The notes under the pieces are model-generated. The model was not told the DNA's origin. It was given only the letters and a program-made list of their open reading frames with translations, and did no database searches. A stretch of DNA of 64,000 nucleotides from Rhabdophis nuchalis (Eukaryota > Chordata > Lepidosauria > Squamata > Natricidae), in contig CM077648.1 of the NCBI GenBank assembly GCA_039707465.1, forward strand, positions 72,621,619 through 72,685,618, read 5' to 3'. Positions 33,555 through 43,250 of this stretch are shown piece after piece (positions within the stretch are counted from its first letter, which is position 1; the number at the start of each line of letters is the position of its first letter). Position numbers and translations under genes: made by a program.

Positions 33555-35786
33555 TTATTGTTTGTAGGGAGAGTCCCCCTCCATAAGGACATCAAGGGGA
33601 TCTTCTTCAGGGCTTTCCTCTCTCCTTTGTCTATTAGCTGCAGGCTCAGTTTTGCTGAAAAATCTGTCCAATGTCACTTGTCTTTTCCTGCGCTGCAAAA
33701 CCTTCCGGAAATGAGAGACCACATTATCATCCATGAGATTTAACACTCTGTTCGTGACAGTTATGTTGGGGTGGTGCTTTTCAAAAAAATCATGGCACTC
33801 ATGCCATTTTACCATAATGGCTTTTATGGCATCACTGGTAACCTCCTCCCTCTCTTCCTCCTCCTCTGTTGAATGCTCCTCAAGAAGTGCCTTTTGCTGC
33901 TCACTGTGGAGTTCAGAAAGTTCCTCAGTGGTCAGCTCCTCCCTATGTTCCTCAACAAGGTCTTCCACATCAGCACCGTCAACGTCCAGACCCATACTCT
34001 TGCCCATGGACACAATTTCGTCCACTACCTCTGTGTCAGACCCTTCTAGGTCTATGTCATGTTCCTGTTCCTGTTCAGTGGCACATTCTGGCCACAGTTT
34101 CTTCCAGGCTGAAGTTAGGGTTCGGGGAATGACCTCTTGCCAGGCTTTGTCAATGAGGTTAATGCAGTGGACAACATTGAAATGTTTCTTCCAGAACTCC
34201 TTTAAAGTCAAGGACGTCTCCTCAGTGACATTATAGCACCTAGTGAAGAGCGCCTTTGTGTACAGCTTCTTGAAGTTGCAGATGACTTGCTGGTCCATTG
34301 GTTGCAGAAGTGGTGTTGTGTTGGGGGGGAGGAACTTGACCCTGATGAAGTCATACTCAGCATCCATATCATCCACCAAGACTGGAGGGTGTGCCGGGGC
34401 ATTGTCCATTAGAAGAAGGCACCTTTCAGGCAGCTGGTTATCAGAGAGATACTTTTTGACAGTGGGTGCGAACACCTCGTACAGCCATTCCATGAACAAC
34501 TGCCTTGTCACCCAAGCTTTGGCATTGGATCTCCACATGATGGGCAGTCTGGCCTTGTTGACATTTTGTTGCCTAAATGCACGAGGGGTCTGTGAATGAT
34601 AAACCAGTAGTGGTTTAATTTTCAGATCGCCGCTTGCGTTGGCACACAGCAAAAGGATCAATCTGTCCTTCATGGGCTTGTGCCCTGGTAGTGCCTTTTC
34701 CTCCTGCGTGATATAGGTTCTGTTTGGCATTTTTTTCCAGAAGAGCCCTGTTTCGTCACAGTTGAAGACTTGTTGAGCGACGTATCCTTCTGTCGCCATG
34801 AATTCTGCAAATTCTACCTTGTAGGCTTCTGCTGCGGCCTTGTCAGAGCTGGAAGCCTCACCATGTCTAATCACACTGTGGATGCCACTTCTCCTGCGGA
34901 ATTTTTCAAACCACCCCCTACTGGCTTTAAATTCGTCATTTGTGGCACTTGTAGAGGGGCTTCTTTGCACTAAATCACTGTGCAATCTCCTGGCTTTCTC
35001 ACAGATCATAGTTTCACTAACGCTATCACCTGCCAGCTGTTTCTCATTCACCCACACCAACAAAAGTTTTTCCACCTCTTCCAGCACTTGCGTCCTCTGC
35101 TTGCTTAATCTTGTTACGCCTTTTGCAACATCAGCTACTTTGATGGCGGCTTTGTTTTTCAAAATAGTCGAGATTGTTGACTTTGGCATCTTGTACTCCG
35201 AGGCCAGATCAGTCACACGAATGCCACGGTCATGCTTTTCTACAATTTCCTTCTTCAGCTCAATGGTTATTTTCTTCCCAGCCTTGCTGTCACTTTCATT
35301 GCTCCTACGCACTCTCTTCTTTCCACCATGCTTGCGCTGCACATCCTTGTCACCTGCATTCCCAGGTTGCACATCATCTCCTGCATTCCCAGGTTGCACA
35401 TCATCTCCTGCATTCCCAGGTTGCACATCATCTCCTGCATTCCCAGGTTGCACATCACCACTTGCATTTCCAGGTTGCACATCATCTCCTGCATTCCCAG
35501 GTTGCACATCAAGTCCTGCATTCCCAGGTTGCACATCACCACTTGCAATTCCAGGTTGCACATCAAGTCCTGCATTCCCAGCTTGCACATCACCACTTGC
35601 AATTCCAGGTTGCACATCAAGTCCTGCATTCCCAGGTTGCACATCACTACTTGCAATTCCAGGTTGCACATCAAGTCCTGCATTCCCAGCTTGCACAACA
35701 TCACCACTTGCATTCCCAGTTTGCACATTGTCACCTGCATTGTTGCTCCGCACTTTCTTCCTTCCACCACGCTTCCTGGGAGCCAT
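33555..35786 (-). CDS. Tigger/pogo transposase (intact, 743 aa)
   Basis: This DDE transposase cuts and pastes the element at TA sites. The start was chosen at the ATG at 35786 (MAPRKRGGRKKVRSN); the open frame extends 147 codons further upstream into the terminal region without support. Residues about 15-145 are roughly 15 nine-residue repeats (type NAGDDVQPG). A CENP-B-type helix-turn-helix follows (ITIELKKEIVEKHDRG, LASEYKMPKSTISTILKNK), then a second HTH (RGWFEKFRRRSGIHSVIRHG) and the DDE domain with FNCDETGLFWKKMP, LLLMDNAPAHPP and LQPMDQQVICNFKK. The C terminus is very acidic. All three catalytic aspartates are present and there are no stops, so the copy may be recent. Confidence 0.92.
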   Translation of the reverse strand: MAPRKRGGRKKVRSNNAGDNVQTGNASGDVVQAGNAGLDVQPGIASSDVQPGNAGLDVQPGIASGDVQAGNAGLDVQPGIASGDVQPGNAGLDVQPGNAGDDVQPGNASGDVQPGNAGDDVQPGNAGDDVQPGNAGDDVQPGNAGDKDVQRKHGGKKRVRRSNESDSKAGKKITIELKKEIVEKHDRGIRVTDLASEYKMPKSTISTILKNKAAIKVADVAKGVTRLSKQRTQVLEEVEKLLLVWVNEKQLAGDSVSETMICEKARRLHSDLVQRSPSTSATNDEFKASRGWFEKFRRRSGIHSVIRHGEASSSDKAAAEAYKVEFAEFMATEGYVAQQVFNCDETGLFWKKMPNRTYITQEEKALPGHKPMKDRLILLLCANASGDLKIKPLLVYHSQTPRAFRQQNVNKARLPIMWRSNAKAWVTRQLFMEWLYEVFAPTVKKYLSDNQLPERCLLLMDNAPAHPPVLVDDMDAEYDFIRVKFLPPNTTPLLQPMDQQVICNFKKLYTKALFTRCYNVTEETSLTLKEFWKKHFNVVHCINLIDKAWQEVIPRTLTSAWKKLWPECATEQEQEHDIDLEGSDTEVVDEIVSMGKSMGLDVDGADVEDLVEEHREELTTEELSELHSEQQKALLEEHSTEEEEEREEVTSDAIKAIMVKWHECHDFFEKHHPNITVTNRVLNLMDDNVVSHFRKVLQRRKRQVTLDRFFSKTEPAANRQRREESPEEDPLDVLMEGDSPYKQ
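35340..35745 (-). repeat. 27-bp coding repeat in Tigger transposase N terminus
   Basis: About 15 in-frame units, mostly 27 bp (plus-strand form GCATTCCCAGGTTGCACATC...), encode nine-residue repeats with consensus NAG(D/L)DVQPG and variant IASGDVQPG. Units alternate D-type and L-type in the N-terminal half. Similar basic segments flank the block (GGRKKVRSN before, GGKKRVRRSN after). Confidence 0.95.
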
Positions 35787-35889
35787 TTTGCAGTCAGCTT
35801 CTTTGTGTCGTTTTCTGTGTCTCTCTCCACGAACGTTCGTACAGGAAGGAAGTCGCAACCATGTGACAAAAAGGAAATACGTTCGTAGA

Positions 35890-36146
35890 TAAAATGTCCG
35901 CGGCTCCGGTTCGTGAAGCGAGGCGGGGTTCGTGAATCCGAGCATTTTTACGAACTTTTCTGTTCGTGATACGAGGGCAGAGTTCGTGAAGCGAGGCGGA
36001 GTTCGTGAAGCGGAGCGTATTTTTACGAACTTTTCCGTTCGTGAACCGAAACGGTGTTCGTGAACCGGGGCACATTTTTTGGGAAATTTTTGGTCGTAAT
36101 CCGAATTGGCCATGAACAGAGGCGTTCGTGAACCGAGGTACCACTG
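35890..36146 (-). promoter_or_regulatory. Subterminal GTTCGTGAA motif array at Tigger right end
   Basis: At least six copies or close variants of GTTCGTGAA(N)CG occur between 35910 and 36135 on the plus strand, plus reversed copies as part of the TIR. They resemble iterated transposase binding sites. The left end has fewer copies (32253-32440). The transposase 5' UTR and promoter should also lie here. Confidence 0.55.
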
Positions 36147-36674
36147 TACTAGAAGAATCTGTGGGGACGCATTGGCTATATTACTGAAACTGGATGATTC
36201 CGATGAGATTTTTTTTAAGATTGACAAAATTTACAGAGTAAACTCACGTCAGCACTACAAAGACTGCTACCAAGAGATGTGGTTATATATTTTACTGATA
36301 GAAGCCTTAGAAATGATATTTTGCAGAAGTCCTTTTACTCTGCTCTTCAAATAGATCAGGCATGTCCAAAGTCCGGCCCGGGGGCCATTTGCGGCCCGGG
36401 GATCGGTTTAATACGGCCCTCCAACAGCCCTCCCTGCTCTGTGTAAATGTGGCCCTCCCTTCCTCCCTCTGTCTCTGGGGCTGTGTGGCTGAGAGGGAGG
36501 TGGACGTAGGTTACGGACGCCTCCTCCCGCAGCGGGCGAGGGAGCAGACGGGGTGAGCACCCAAGGCTACCATCATCTTAAGCACCACCGAGGCTATCGC
36601 CCGGCAGGGGCGTCAGGCAGGGAAGCCAGTCGCGCCTCCATCGCTGCACGTACTGGGGCTGCGAAGCTGGGAGA

Positions 36675-36843
36675 GAGGTGAACGCGCGGTCCCAGAATGT
36701 CCGCTTAGTGCCTGCCAGAGGGAGACGCGATGGAGACGCGACCGGCTTCCCTGCCTGCGTCAGGCAGGGAAGCTGGTCGCGTCTCCATCGCGTCTCCCTC
36801 CGGCGGGCACCACGGCTTACGTTCTGGGGCCGCGCGTTCACCT
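36675..36843. repeat. Near-perfect palindrome, 83-bp arms, 3-bp loop
   Basis: The arms 36675-36757 and 36761-36843 pair around the centre CGT (36758-36760). For example CTTCCCTGCCTG pairs with CAGGCAGGGAAG, and GAGGTGAACG pairs with CGTTCACCTC. Further related inverted segments lie at 36590-36640 and 36890-37030. Confidence 0.88.
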
Positions 36844-37139
36844 CCCTCCTAGCTTCACAGCCCTAGAACGTGCAGCTCCCGCCGCACAAGGTCGCCCGGC
36901 AGGGGCATCAGGCAGGGAAGACGGACGCGCGGCCTCAGAACGTAAGCCGTGGTGCCTGCCGGAGGGAGCCGTGATGGAGACGCGGCCGGCTTCCCTGCCT
37001 GACGCCCCTGCCGGGCGACAGCCTCGGTGGTGCTTAAGGTGCTCACCCCGCCTGCTCCCTCGCCCACGGCGGGAGGAGGCGTCCGTAACCTCCGGCATAC
37101 CGGCCCTTCTGCTGCTTCCCGGGGTGGGGGAGGGGAGGA

Positions 37140-37751
37140 GAGGGGAGAGAGGGAGTGACTGACAGACACAGAGAGAGACAGAAGGGGAGGGAGGGAAAGA
37201 CAGAGACACAGACAGAGACAGAGAAAGAGAGGGAGGGAGAGAGACGGAGAGAGACACAGATAGAGAATGACACAGGGAGGGACTGAATCGGAGACAGACG
37301 GGGAAAGAGGGAGAGACAGACATACAGAGAGAGGGAGGGAGGGAGAGAATCAGAGAGAGTGACACACAGAGAGACAGGGAAAGACAGAGAGAGGGAGGGA
37401 GAGACAGATAGATAGAGACTGATTAAGTGAGTGAGAGACAGACAGACACACACACACAGAGTGACAGAGAGAAAGAGAGAAAGAGAACGAGAAAGAAAGA
37501 AAGAGAGAAAGAAAGAAAGAAAGAGACAGAAAGAGAGACAGAAAGAAAGAGAAAAAGAGAGAGAGAGAGAAAGAGAGAGAGAGAAAAAGGGAAAGAAAGA
37601 AAGAGCGAAAGAGAGAGAGAGAGAGAAAGAAAGAGACAGAAAGAAAGAGAAAAAGAGAGAGAAAGAAAGAGAGAAAGAGAGAAATGGAGAGAGAGAGAGA
37701 GAAAGAAAGAGAGACAGAGAGAGAGAGAAAGGGAGACAGAAAGAAAGAGAA

Positions 37752-37782
<31 letters not shown>

Positions 37783-37925
37783 AATGGAGAGAGAGAGGAA
37801 GAAAGAGAGAGAGAGAGAGAAAGAAAGAGAGACAGAAAGAAAGAGAAAGAGAGAGAGAGAGAGAGAAAGAGAGAAAGAGCGAGAGAAATGGAGAGAGAGA
37901 GAGAGAGAGAAAGAGAGAAAGAGGT
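37140..37925 (+). repeat. Homopurine (GA-rich) tract, about 785 bp
   Basis: Long run of GAGA, GAAA and GGGA motifs with only scattered pyrimidines (mostly GACA early on). Long open frames in several phases are low-complexity artefacts. Such tracts can adopt triplex (H-DNA) structures. Confidence 0.95.
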
Positions 37926-38991
37926 AGGTAAGTTTTTTTAAAATTTATTTTCAATACATTGTGAAAACTCAACTGTCAGTTGATCTTAATGTTATGAAAT
38001 GAAAAGTATGTCATTTGCAATTAACTTGGCATAAAATAATTTATTTGCATTTAATTGTAATGGTTCAAAGAATGTTCGGAAAAATGTTCGGCCCTCCACC
38101 ATGTTCACTTCATCCAATCTGGCCCTCTTTGAAAAAAGTTTGGACACCACTGAAATAGATGGAACCCAGATTGGTGTTTTTAAGGAGTTACCACCAGCGA
38201 TGTTAAAGTCTACAAGGGATTTTGGATTTTTGGTAGCAGAGCTGAAGAAAAGACAGATGCAGTACGGGTGGGATGTTCCAATGGGTATTATACTGAGATA
38301 TGAAGGTGTGAGATATCGTTTGAATACTTTAGACAAAGCAAAAGAATTTTATTATGTAGTACTGAAGGCAAGCATTACACCTCCACGCACACCTCCACTA
38401 ACAGATATTGAGATTGAAGAGCAGAGGCAGTTTGAAAAAGAGACAGAAGAACAAATAAGACAGCTGCAAAAAGAAAAGGATGGTGCTGCAGGTAGTTTTC
38501 AGGTGGATCCTTTTGGACCTCTCTTAAGCTTTCCTCTGGAGGAATCGTCAAAGATTGTTATAGAGGGAACTGTTGAAATGCCAATGCTTAAATTAGATGA
38601 GCAACGTGAAACTAGATCTATTACCAGACAAATTCAAGAAGCGCAGAAGCAGGGGAAGCCCCAAACACAACGAGTTAAGAAAGATAAAGGAAAGAAGCAA
38701 GTTGAAGCCATGGGAGGAGCAGGACCAAAGATTAGTCTTGTGGAGAAAGAATACAGCAAGAAGGCAAAATACCTTCCTCATGGCAAGCGGCTTTTATATT
38801 GTTGATACCTAAAGATGAAGATGGTCCTAAGAAGCCAGAGGACTATAGACTAATATCTCTCTTGATTACAGACTATAAAATTTTTGCTAAAGTATTAGCC
38901 AACAGATTGATGCCAGTTATTCAAGAGGTAATTCATCATGATCAAGCAGGATTTATCGAAAGTAGACATATGAAGGAGAATGTAAGGCAAC

Positions 38992-39195
38992 ATAGATCTC
39001 TCTCTCTATGGGTTTTTAAATGTATGGGGATTTTTAGTTAATGGGATTTTAGCACAGGAATTAATTTAATCTGTTTTAATTTTGCTATGTATGTTGTATA
39101 TTTATTGTTTTTATTTCCCCTGTGCACCGCCCCGAGTCCCTGTGGGGAGAGGGAGCGGTCAATAAATTTGGCTATTATTATTATTATTATTATTA
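38992..39195 (+). mobile_element. L2 3' UTR insertion in L1 RT
   Basis: It carries CTCTATGGGTTTTTA, GCACAGGAATTAATTTAATC and the CCGCCCCGAGTCCCTGTGGG hairpin motif, and ends with (ATT)n. It matches the L2 3' ends elsewhere in the window. It splits L1 RT codons between HMKENVR and DYLDKNKQ. Confidence 0.85.
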
Positions 39196-40259
39196 ATTGA
39201 CTATCTAGACAAAAATAAGCAGATCTCTGCAGTGCTGGTTTTCTTGGACGCGGAAAAGGCCTTTGAGCGAATGAACTGGAACTTTCTAACCAAGACTTTG
39301 GAAAAAATGGACATGGGGATTCGGTTTCGACAGGCGATAGGAGCAATATATTAGCAACAAAATGCACAACTTATTATTAATGGAAATTTGTTTATGAGTT
39401 TTGAGATACAAAAAGGTACAAGATAAGGTTGCCCATTATCTCCATTGTCATTTATTTTAACTTTAGAAGTCTTGTTGAATACAATTCGGGACTCGAACTC
39501 CTTAAATGGTATAGCTATAAGGCAAAAGGAATACAGAATTAGAGCATTGCAGACGATCTGGTTGTTACCCCATCACGTTTTTTGAATTCAATAATCCAGA
39601 TGAAAAGTTACTTGGGGGTTGTTTATATAAAGATGTGCTTTTTGCTGATGGGGCAGTTGGCAGTTGAAAACTCTGGAACAACTGTTGGAAGAAGGAATTA
39701 TTTTAAACTGGCTACATTATAAATAGCTACAGATGAGATGGAGAGAAGACCAAAGAGTTGGATTCATGGACAATGAAGCAGAACTGACTAAGCAGATAAA
39801 AGAGACTGGCCCAAAGCATATCAAAAGAATATATAATGTATTGTTAGAAAGGGATTCAGAAAGTGAATTGGTTAAGGATTGTATGATTAAATGGGCTCAG
39901 AATTTTTGGCGAACCTGCCATGTTGGAGACCTGGGGAAAAATATGGGTTAAATTATGAATGTTAAATTTACACAGTTACAGAATTTAAGGGAGAACTTTT
40001 ATAAAATGTTTTATAGATGGTATTTAGATCCTAAGAAATTATCATGTATGTATCCTAATGTTCAACCAAAATGCTGGAGATGTGGGTGTTTAGATGCTAC
40101 ATTTTTTCATATATGGTGGACTTGTAATAAGGTTAAAAAATATCATGTAGCTTTTAGGTAAGAATGAATAGACTGACATGGTAATAAGCAAGGGGAACAA
40201 TATGAAGAGAATGAATAACATATGGGTTGTTTGGAATTATTAGAGTGGCGTATAGTGGA

Positions 40260-40475
40260 AGTCTGGGGGGTGGGGTGGAACGGGAGGTGGGGGAGGGTTA
40301 GGGTGGTTAGGGGAGGGAAATATATTTGTATAAGATTTATATGAATTAGCTTAAAAGATGGGGACAAGGGGGTAATGTTATTTTATGAGAAATCTATATT
40401 ATGTTGGGTGGGAGGAGGGGGGTACAGTATTTGTAGCTGAATTACATTATATGTATGGGGGGGGAAGGGGGGGAA
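40260..40475 (+). other. G-rich tract in L1 3' UTR
   Basis: Runs such as GGGGGGTGGGGTGG, GGGAGGTGGGGGAGGG and GGGGGGGGAAGGGGGGG can form G-quadruplexes. Mammalian L1 3' UTRs are known to carry a comparable G-rich polypurine tract. Confidence 0.7.
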
Positions 40476-40518
40476 TTTGTTTGTATAAAACTCTTTCAAT
40501 AAAAAAAAAGCTAAATTA

Positions 40519-42182
40519 CTTTTATTTTCAAGTAATATAAAAGCATTACACAAAATTGATCCCGACAGGAGAAGTGCAAATATAGATGCAATGGAGGCTC
40601 GGGAAGAAAAATAGACAGTAACGGAGAATAGAAAAATCTCCCTCCTGGGTTTCATTGCATCATGAATGTACTGTATATAGAATGAATGTACTGGATAGAG
40701 CACAGAAATTACTGATCATGTTATCTTGTACAAGAAAAGGGTGATATTGCTATTCAGATTGCTATGAATGGGATAAATGAGATTATATGGCATAAATTGC
40801 ATAAATTTTGCATTGTTATTTACAGTTCCTGCAATATCAGCTATAGTATACAATCTGAGAGATATTGTGTGGCTTTTTAGTTATAGTGCATATAAGACAA
40901 TTGTGCTAACGTTTAAATGTTCGATGTTGTCTTTGATGATTATCAAAAAGAAACATTCTTAGGAGATTTCAAATTACTTCTTTTGGGGGTTTTAAAGATA
41001 ACTAGATTTGCCCTTTACTCAATAGCAGAAATCAAACTAGGCCTGCAGCTGGGAAGTAGTGCAAGCTCATAATCAACTGGAGATAAGACATGGAGTTCAG
41101 TCACTCTCAAGGTCAAATTCTGCTAAATACAACTCCCCTAGAAAGAGAAGGGGAAAGACAGGAAGACTGGAGAAAAGGAGAATTAGAAATTGATGCAAAA
41201 AATTTCCCGATTGCCTGAACTTTAAAATTCTCCTCAGACTGAGCAAAAATAAATGGAATATACCTTGGAGATATTTTTAATAGATAGAGATAACAGCCAC
41301 TACAGAACTACTTAGAACTTTAGTATCAATAAAAAACGAAGAAAAGGAAGTGAAGTTTGATTTATTAAATAATACAATAGGACTCAACATAGAAACAGTT
41401 CAAGATTCCAGTAAAAATAGGAACTGTGATCATTCAACACCAGATGGTGGGGAAAAGGGCAATGGATGAATATGAGACAAGAAGAAGCCGGACAGCAGAT
41501 CAAGAGGGGAGAAAAAGCTCCCATAGATTTGATAACACAATTAATGTAGTTTGTAAATGGCCTCTACATGATAAGCAATCTAAAGTCATTTGATAATCCA
41601 AAAGAAGATAGAAATACTGGAAAGTCATAGCTGAAAATCTGTTGAGGAAGGTTTTTCAGCAAAATGCACCAGCATGTTACAGCTCTAACTAACAACAGTG
41701 AAGCAATAACATGACCATTGATCAATAATTTATCAACAGACAAGCCTTTGAATTCATGGATGCAGCAGAAAGACTTAAAATACTATATAATATTTAAGCA
41801 AGTTTAATCATTTTATATATTTATACATTTACTTAGTATATCTTTCTATTTATTTAACATTTGCATCTTGTAACTTTTTTATTTTTGTAGTTATATTCAA
41901 GCAATTAAAAAGAGACAGTGAGAAATAGATAGATGCTAAATGCTGAGCAGAAGTGCTTTATCAAGTGTCTTCCCAATGGTTGGCAGAACCCTAGTTCTTA
42001 TAATACGGTAAAACAGTGTTACCAAAAAAACATGAATCAAACTAGGAATTCTGTATTTCTATCTGCAATGATCCTCAAGGATAACAAGATATACCAGAGA
42101 TTAAACTGGAACTTGCCAACCAGTATGGATAGGGAAGGAAACTTTTGTGTGTGTGCTAAGATTGAATGTTATAAGCATCCAC
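40519..42182. other. Intronic DNA without recognised features
   Basis: About 1.65 kb of AT-rich sequence. Weak ORF1-like wording near 41380-41530 could be an ancient L1 trace, but I could not support it. Confidence 0.45.
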
Positions 42183-42375
42183 CTAGTGGGATGGGTTCCT
42201 ACCAGTTCGGACCGGTTCGACCGAGTGGGTAGTAACTCGACCGAACACCCCCCCCAAACTGGTTGTATTGGTGGCGCCATAGGCAGCGTCATCTGGGCCA
42301 AATTGTGCAGAAGCAATTTTTTCACTACTGCACATGTGCATGCACGAAGCGCAGTCCTGAGTGAATTAGCAGTAG

Positions 42376-42755
42376 TGTCAGCCTCTGCTTTTTGCTTCAG
42401 CTGTCATATTGAAACGGGGTGTGTGTGTGTGGGGTTGCTGGGATACCAGTGAGCAGGAGAGAGAGATGTGGCCACAGTCTGTTATCACCTCAACTAACGG
42501 TCTGCATTCAATTCTGATGATGATCCTGGACAGGAAGTACACCTGATGTCGCGACCGGCTTTGCATTGGACAATATGCTGGGGTCAAAGAGTTAAGGGTT
42601 GGATTATGCTTTGATACGTGTGTTGTGTGCCTAAATGTTTCATTCCTTGATTGACTTTCGCTGCAGTCTTATTATATTCAGTAAAAGTAACCTTAAACTT
42701 TCCAAATGAGTTTGAGCGTGGTCTTTCCTGATTTATGATGGAAGCAGATCTGACA
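42376..42755 (+). repeat. 5' LTR of the gypsy element
   Basis: 380 bp, TGTCAGCCTCTGC...AGATCTGACA. By eye it differs from the 3' LTR at about 10 substitutions plus a (GT)n length change, mostly C/T or G/A transitions, some at CpG. It contains the promoter and processing signals of the element in principle; no TATA box was pinned down. Confidence 0.93.
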
Positions 42756-42844
42756 AAAAGCAAGGAATCCAAATACACTCGTCTCTGAGTTAATAGCTTC
42801 GGCAGCGAGTGAGAAAAAAAACAAAAAAACAAAAACTTCAAAGG

Positions 42845-43250
42845 ATGTCGGACGCTGAGAAAAAAGAATTACTGGGAGCCACCGCGCCCGATACAGCCTC
42901 CGCCCTCACTATAGAAGTCCAGGAATCAAAACCCAAAGATGCAAGGTCAGTTACTGAACTCTTAATGGATGTTTGCTTGGAGGGAGAAGAAAAATCTGAA
43001 GATAAATCAGTTCATCACCGATGGTCCGAGGGAGTGGGGAGAAAAGGAATTTTTGAAAAAAAACCCTTGGGGAGTAAATACTACATGCAGACGCCCCCCC
43101 CCCCTGCTTTCTGGGAAGTGCCAGAAGAGAAATTTCTTCTAAGGCAACAAGCGCAGAAATTAATTGCTGAAGCTGATGAGATGAAACGCAGCAGAGAAAT
43201 CAAAGAAAAAGGGGCTCTCGACCCTCGGGATTGGTTGTTGCCAAGGAGGG
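42845..43250 (+). pseudogene. Gag N-terminal segment, cut by L2
   Basis: The first frame after the 5' LTR starts MSDAEKKELLGATAPDTA and runs about 135 codons with an acidic start and a Gln/Lys/Glu-rich end (LLRQQAQKLIAEADEMKRS). An L2 fragment then interrupts it. The apparent 332-codon frame continues into L2 sequence from about LPGPPGPP onward. Its function is presumably N-terminal Gag, inferred from position. Confidence 0.65.

Larger units (their letters stand above)
32251..36148 (-). mobile_element. Complete Tigger (pogo-type) DNA transposon
   Basis: The element is 32253-36146 (3894 bp) with TA target duplications at 32251-32252 and 36147-36148. The terminal inverted repeats are 23 bp and perfect (start CAGTGGTACCTCGGTTCACG). 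It encodes an intact transposase on the minus strand. The left half carries a 63/69-bp minisatellite, and the right end carries repeated GTTCGTGAA motifs. It inserted into L1 ORF1. Confidence 0.93.
36349..38160. mobile_element. hAT-type non-autonomous transposon, 8-bp TSD
   Basis: The element is 36357-38152 (1796 bp). Its termini are CAGGCATGTCCAAAGT and, read inward from the right, CAGTGGTGTCCAAACT. The 8-bp TSD AAATAGAT is perfect (36349-36356, 38153-38160). The interior holds GC-rich palindromes (36600-37030) and a purine tract of nearly 800 bp. There is no transposase. It inserted into the ORF1 of the lineage C L1. Confidence 0.92.
31859..38803 (+). pseudogene. L1 ORF1 interrupted by Tigger and hAT insertions
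   Basis: ORF1 starts at the ATG at 31859 (MATKQGRGPPAGAALM) with a coiled coil and an RRM-like start (FAIRLRGIRENPRE). Tigger splits the codons at 32250. After it the frame continues (GDALAILLKLDDSDEIFFKI, YRVNSRQHYKD) with a one-base frameshift near 36265. The hAT element interrupts at 36356, and the C-terminal domain resumes at 38161 (GVFKELPPAMLKSTRDFGF, YGWDVPMGIILRYEGVRY). Apart from the insertions and that frameshift the ORF1 frame is well preserved. Confidence 0.85.
38804..40505 (+). pseudogene. L1 ORF2 fragment without endonuclease, plus 3' UTR
   Basis: The sequence passes almost directly from the end of ORF1 to mid-RT (LIPKDEDGPKKPEDYRLISL, LANRLMPVIQEVIHHDQAGF). The whole endonuclease and RT N terminus, about 2 kb in a normal L1, are therefore missing. 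An L2 tail interrupts at about 38992-39195. The RT continues (VFLDAEKAFERMNW, then GCPLSPLSFILTLEVL preceded by a stop), and a cysteine-rich C terminus is recognisable near 40070 (CWRCGCLDATFFHIWWTC). Multiple stops are present. Confidence 0.8.
31204..40518 (+). mobile_element. L1 (lineage C) with 13-bp TSD, carrying Tigger, hAT and L2 insertions
   Basis: The element is 31217-40505, with TSD AAAAGCTAAATTA at 31204-31216 and 40506-40518. It has a GC-rich 5' UTR start (GAGGTGACTTCCGGTTGAG), ORF1 in three pieces (31859-32250, 36149-36356, 38161-38803), an ORF2 fragment lacking the endonuclease, a G-rich 3' UTR and the tail ACTCTTTCAATAAAAA. The matching TSD shows that all these pieces descend from one insertion. 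Confidence 0.87.

Noticed and set aside
34840..35892. 350-, 230- and 218-codon plus-strand frames
   Set aside because: They are antisense shadows of the Tigger transposase repeat block.
35787..36227. Upstream 147 codons as part of the Tigger transposase
   Set aside because: They overlap the subterminal repeat array and TIR; the ATG at 35786 starts a basic segment typical of these transposases.
37043..37972. 309-codon Ser/Leu-rich minus frame and Lys/Arg/Glu-rich plus frames
   Set aside because: Six-frame artefacts of the GA-rich tract inside the hAT element.
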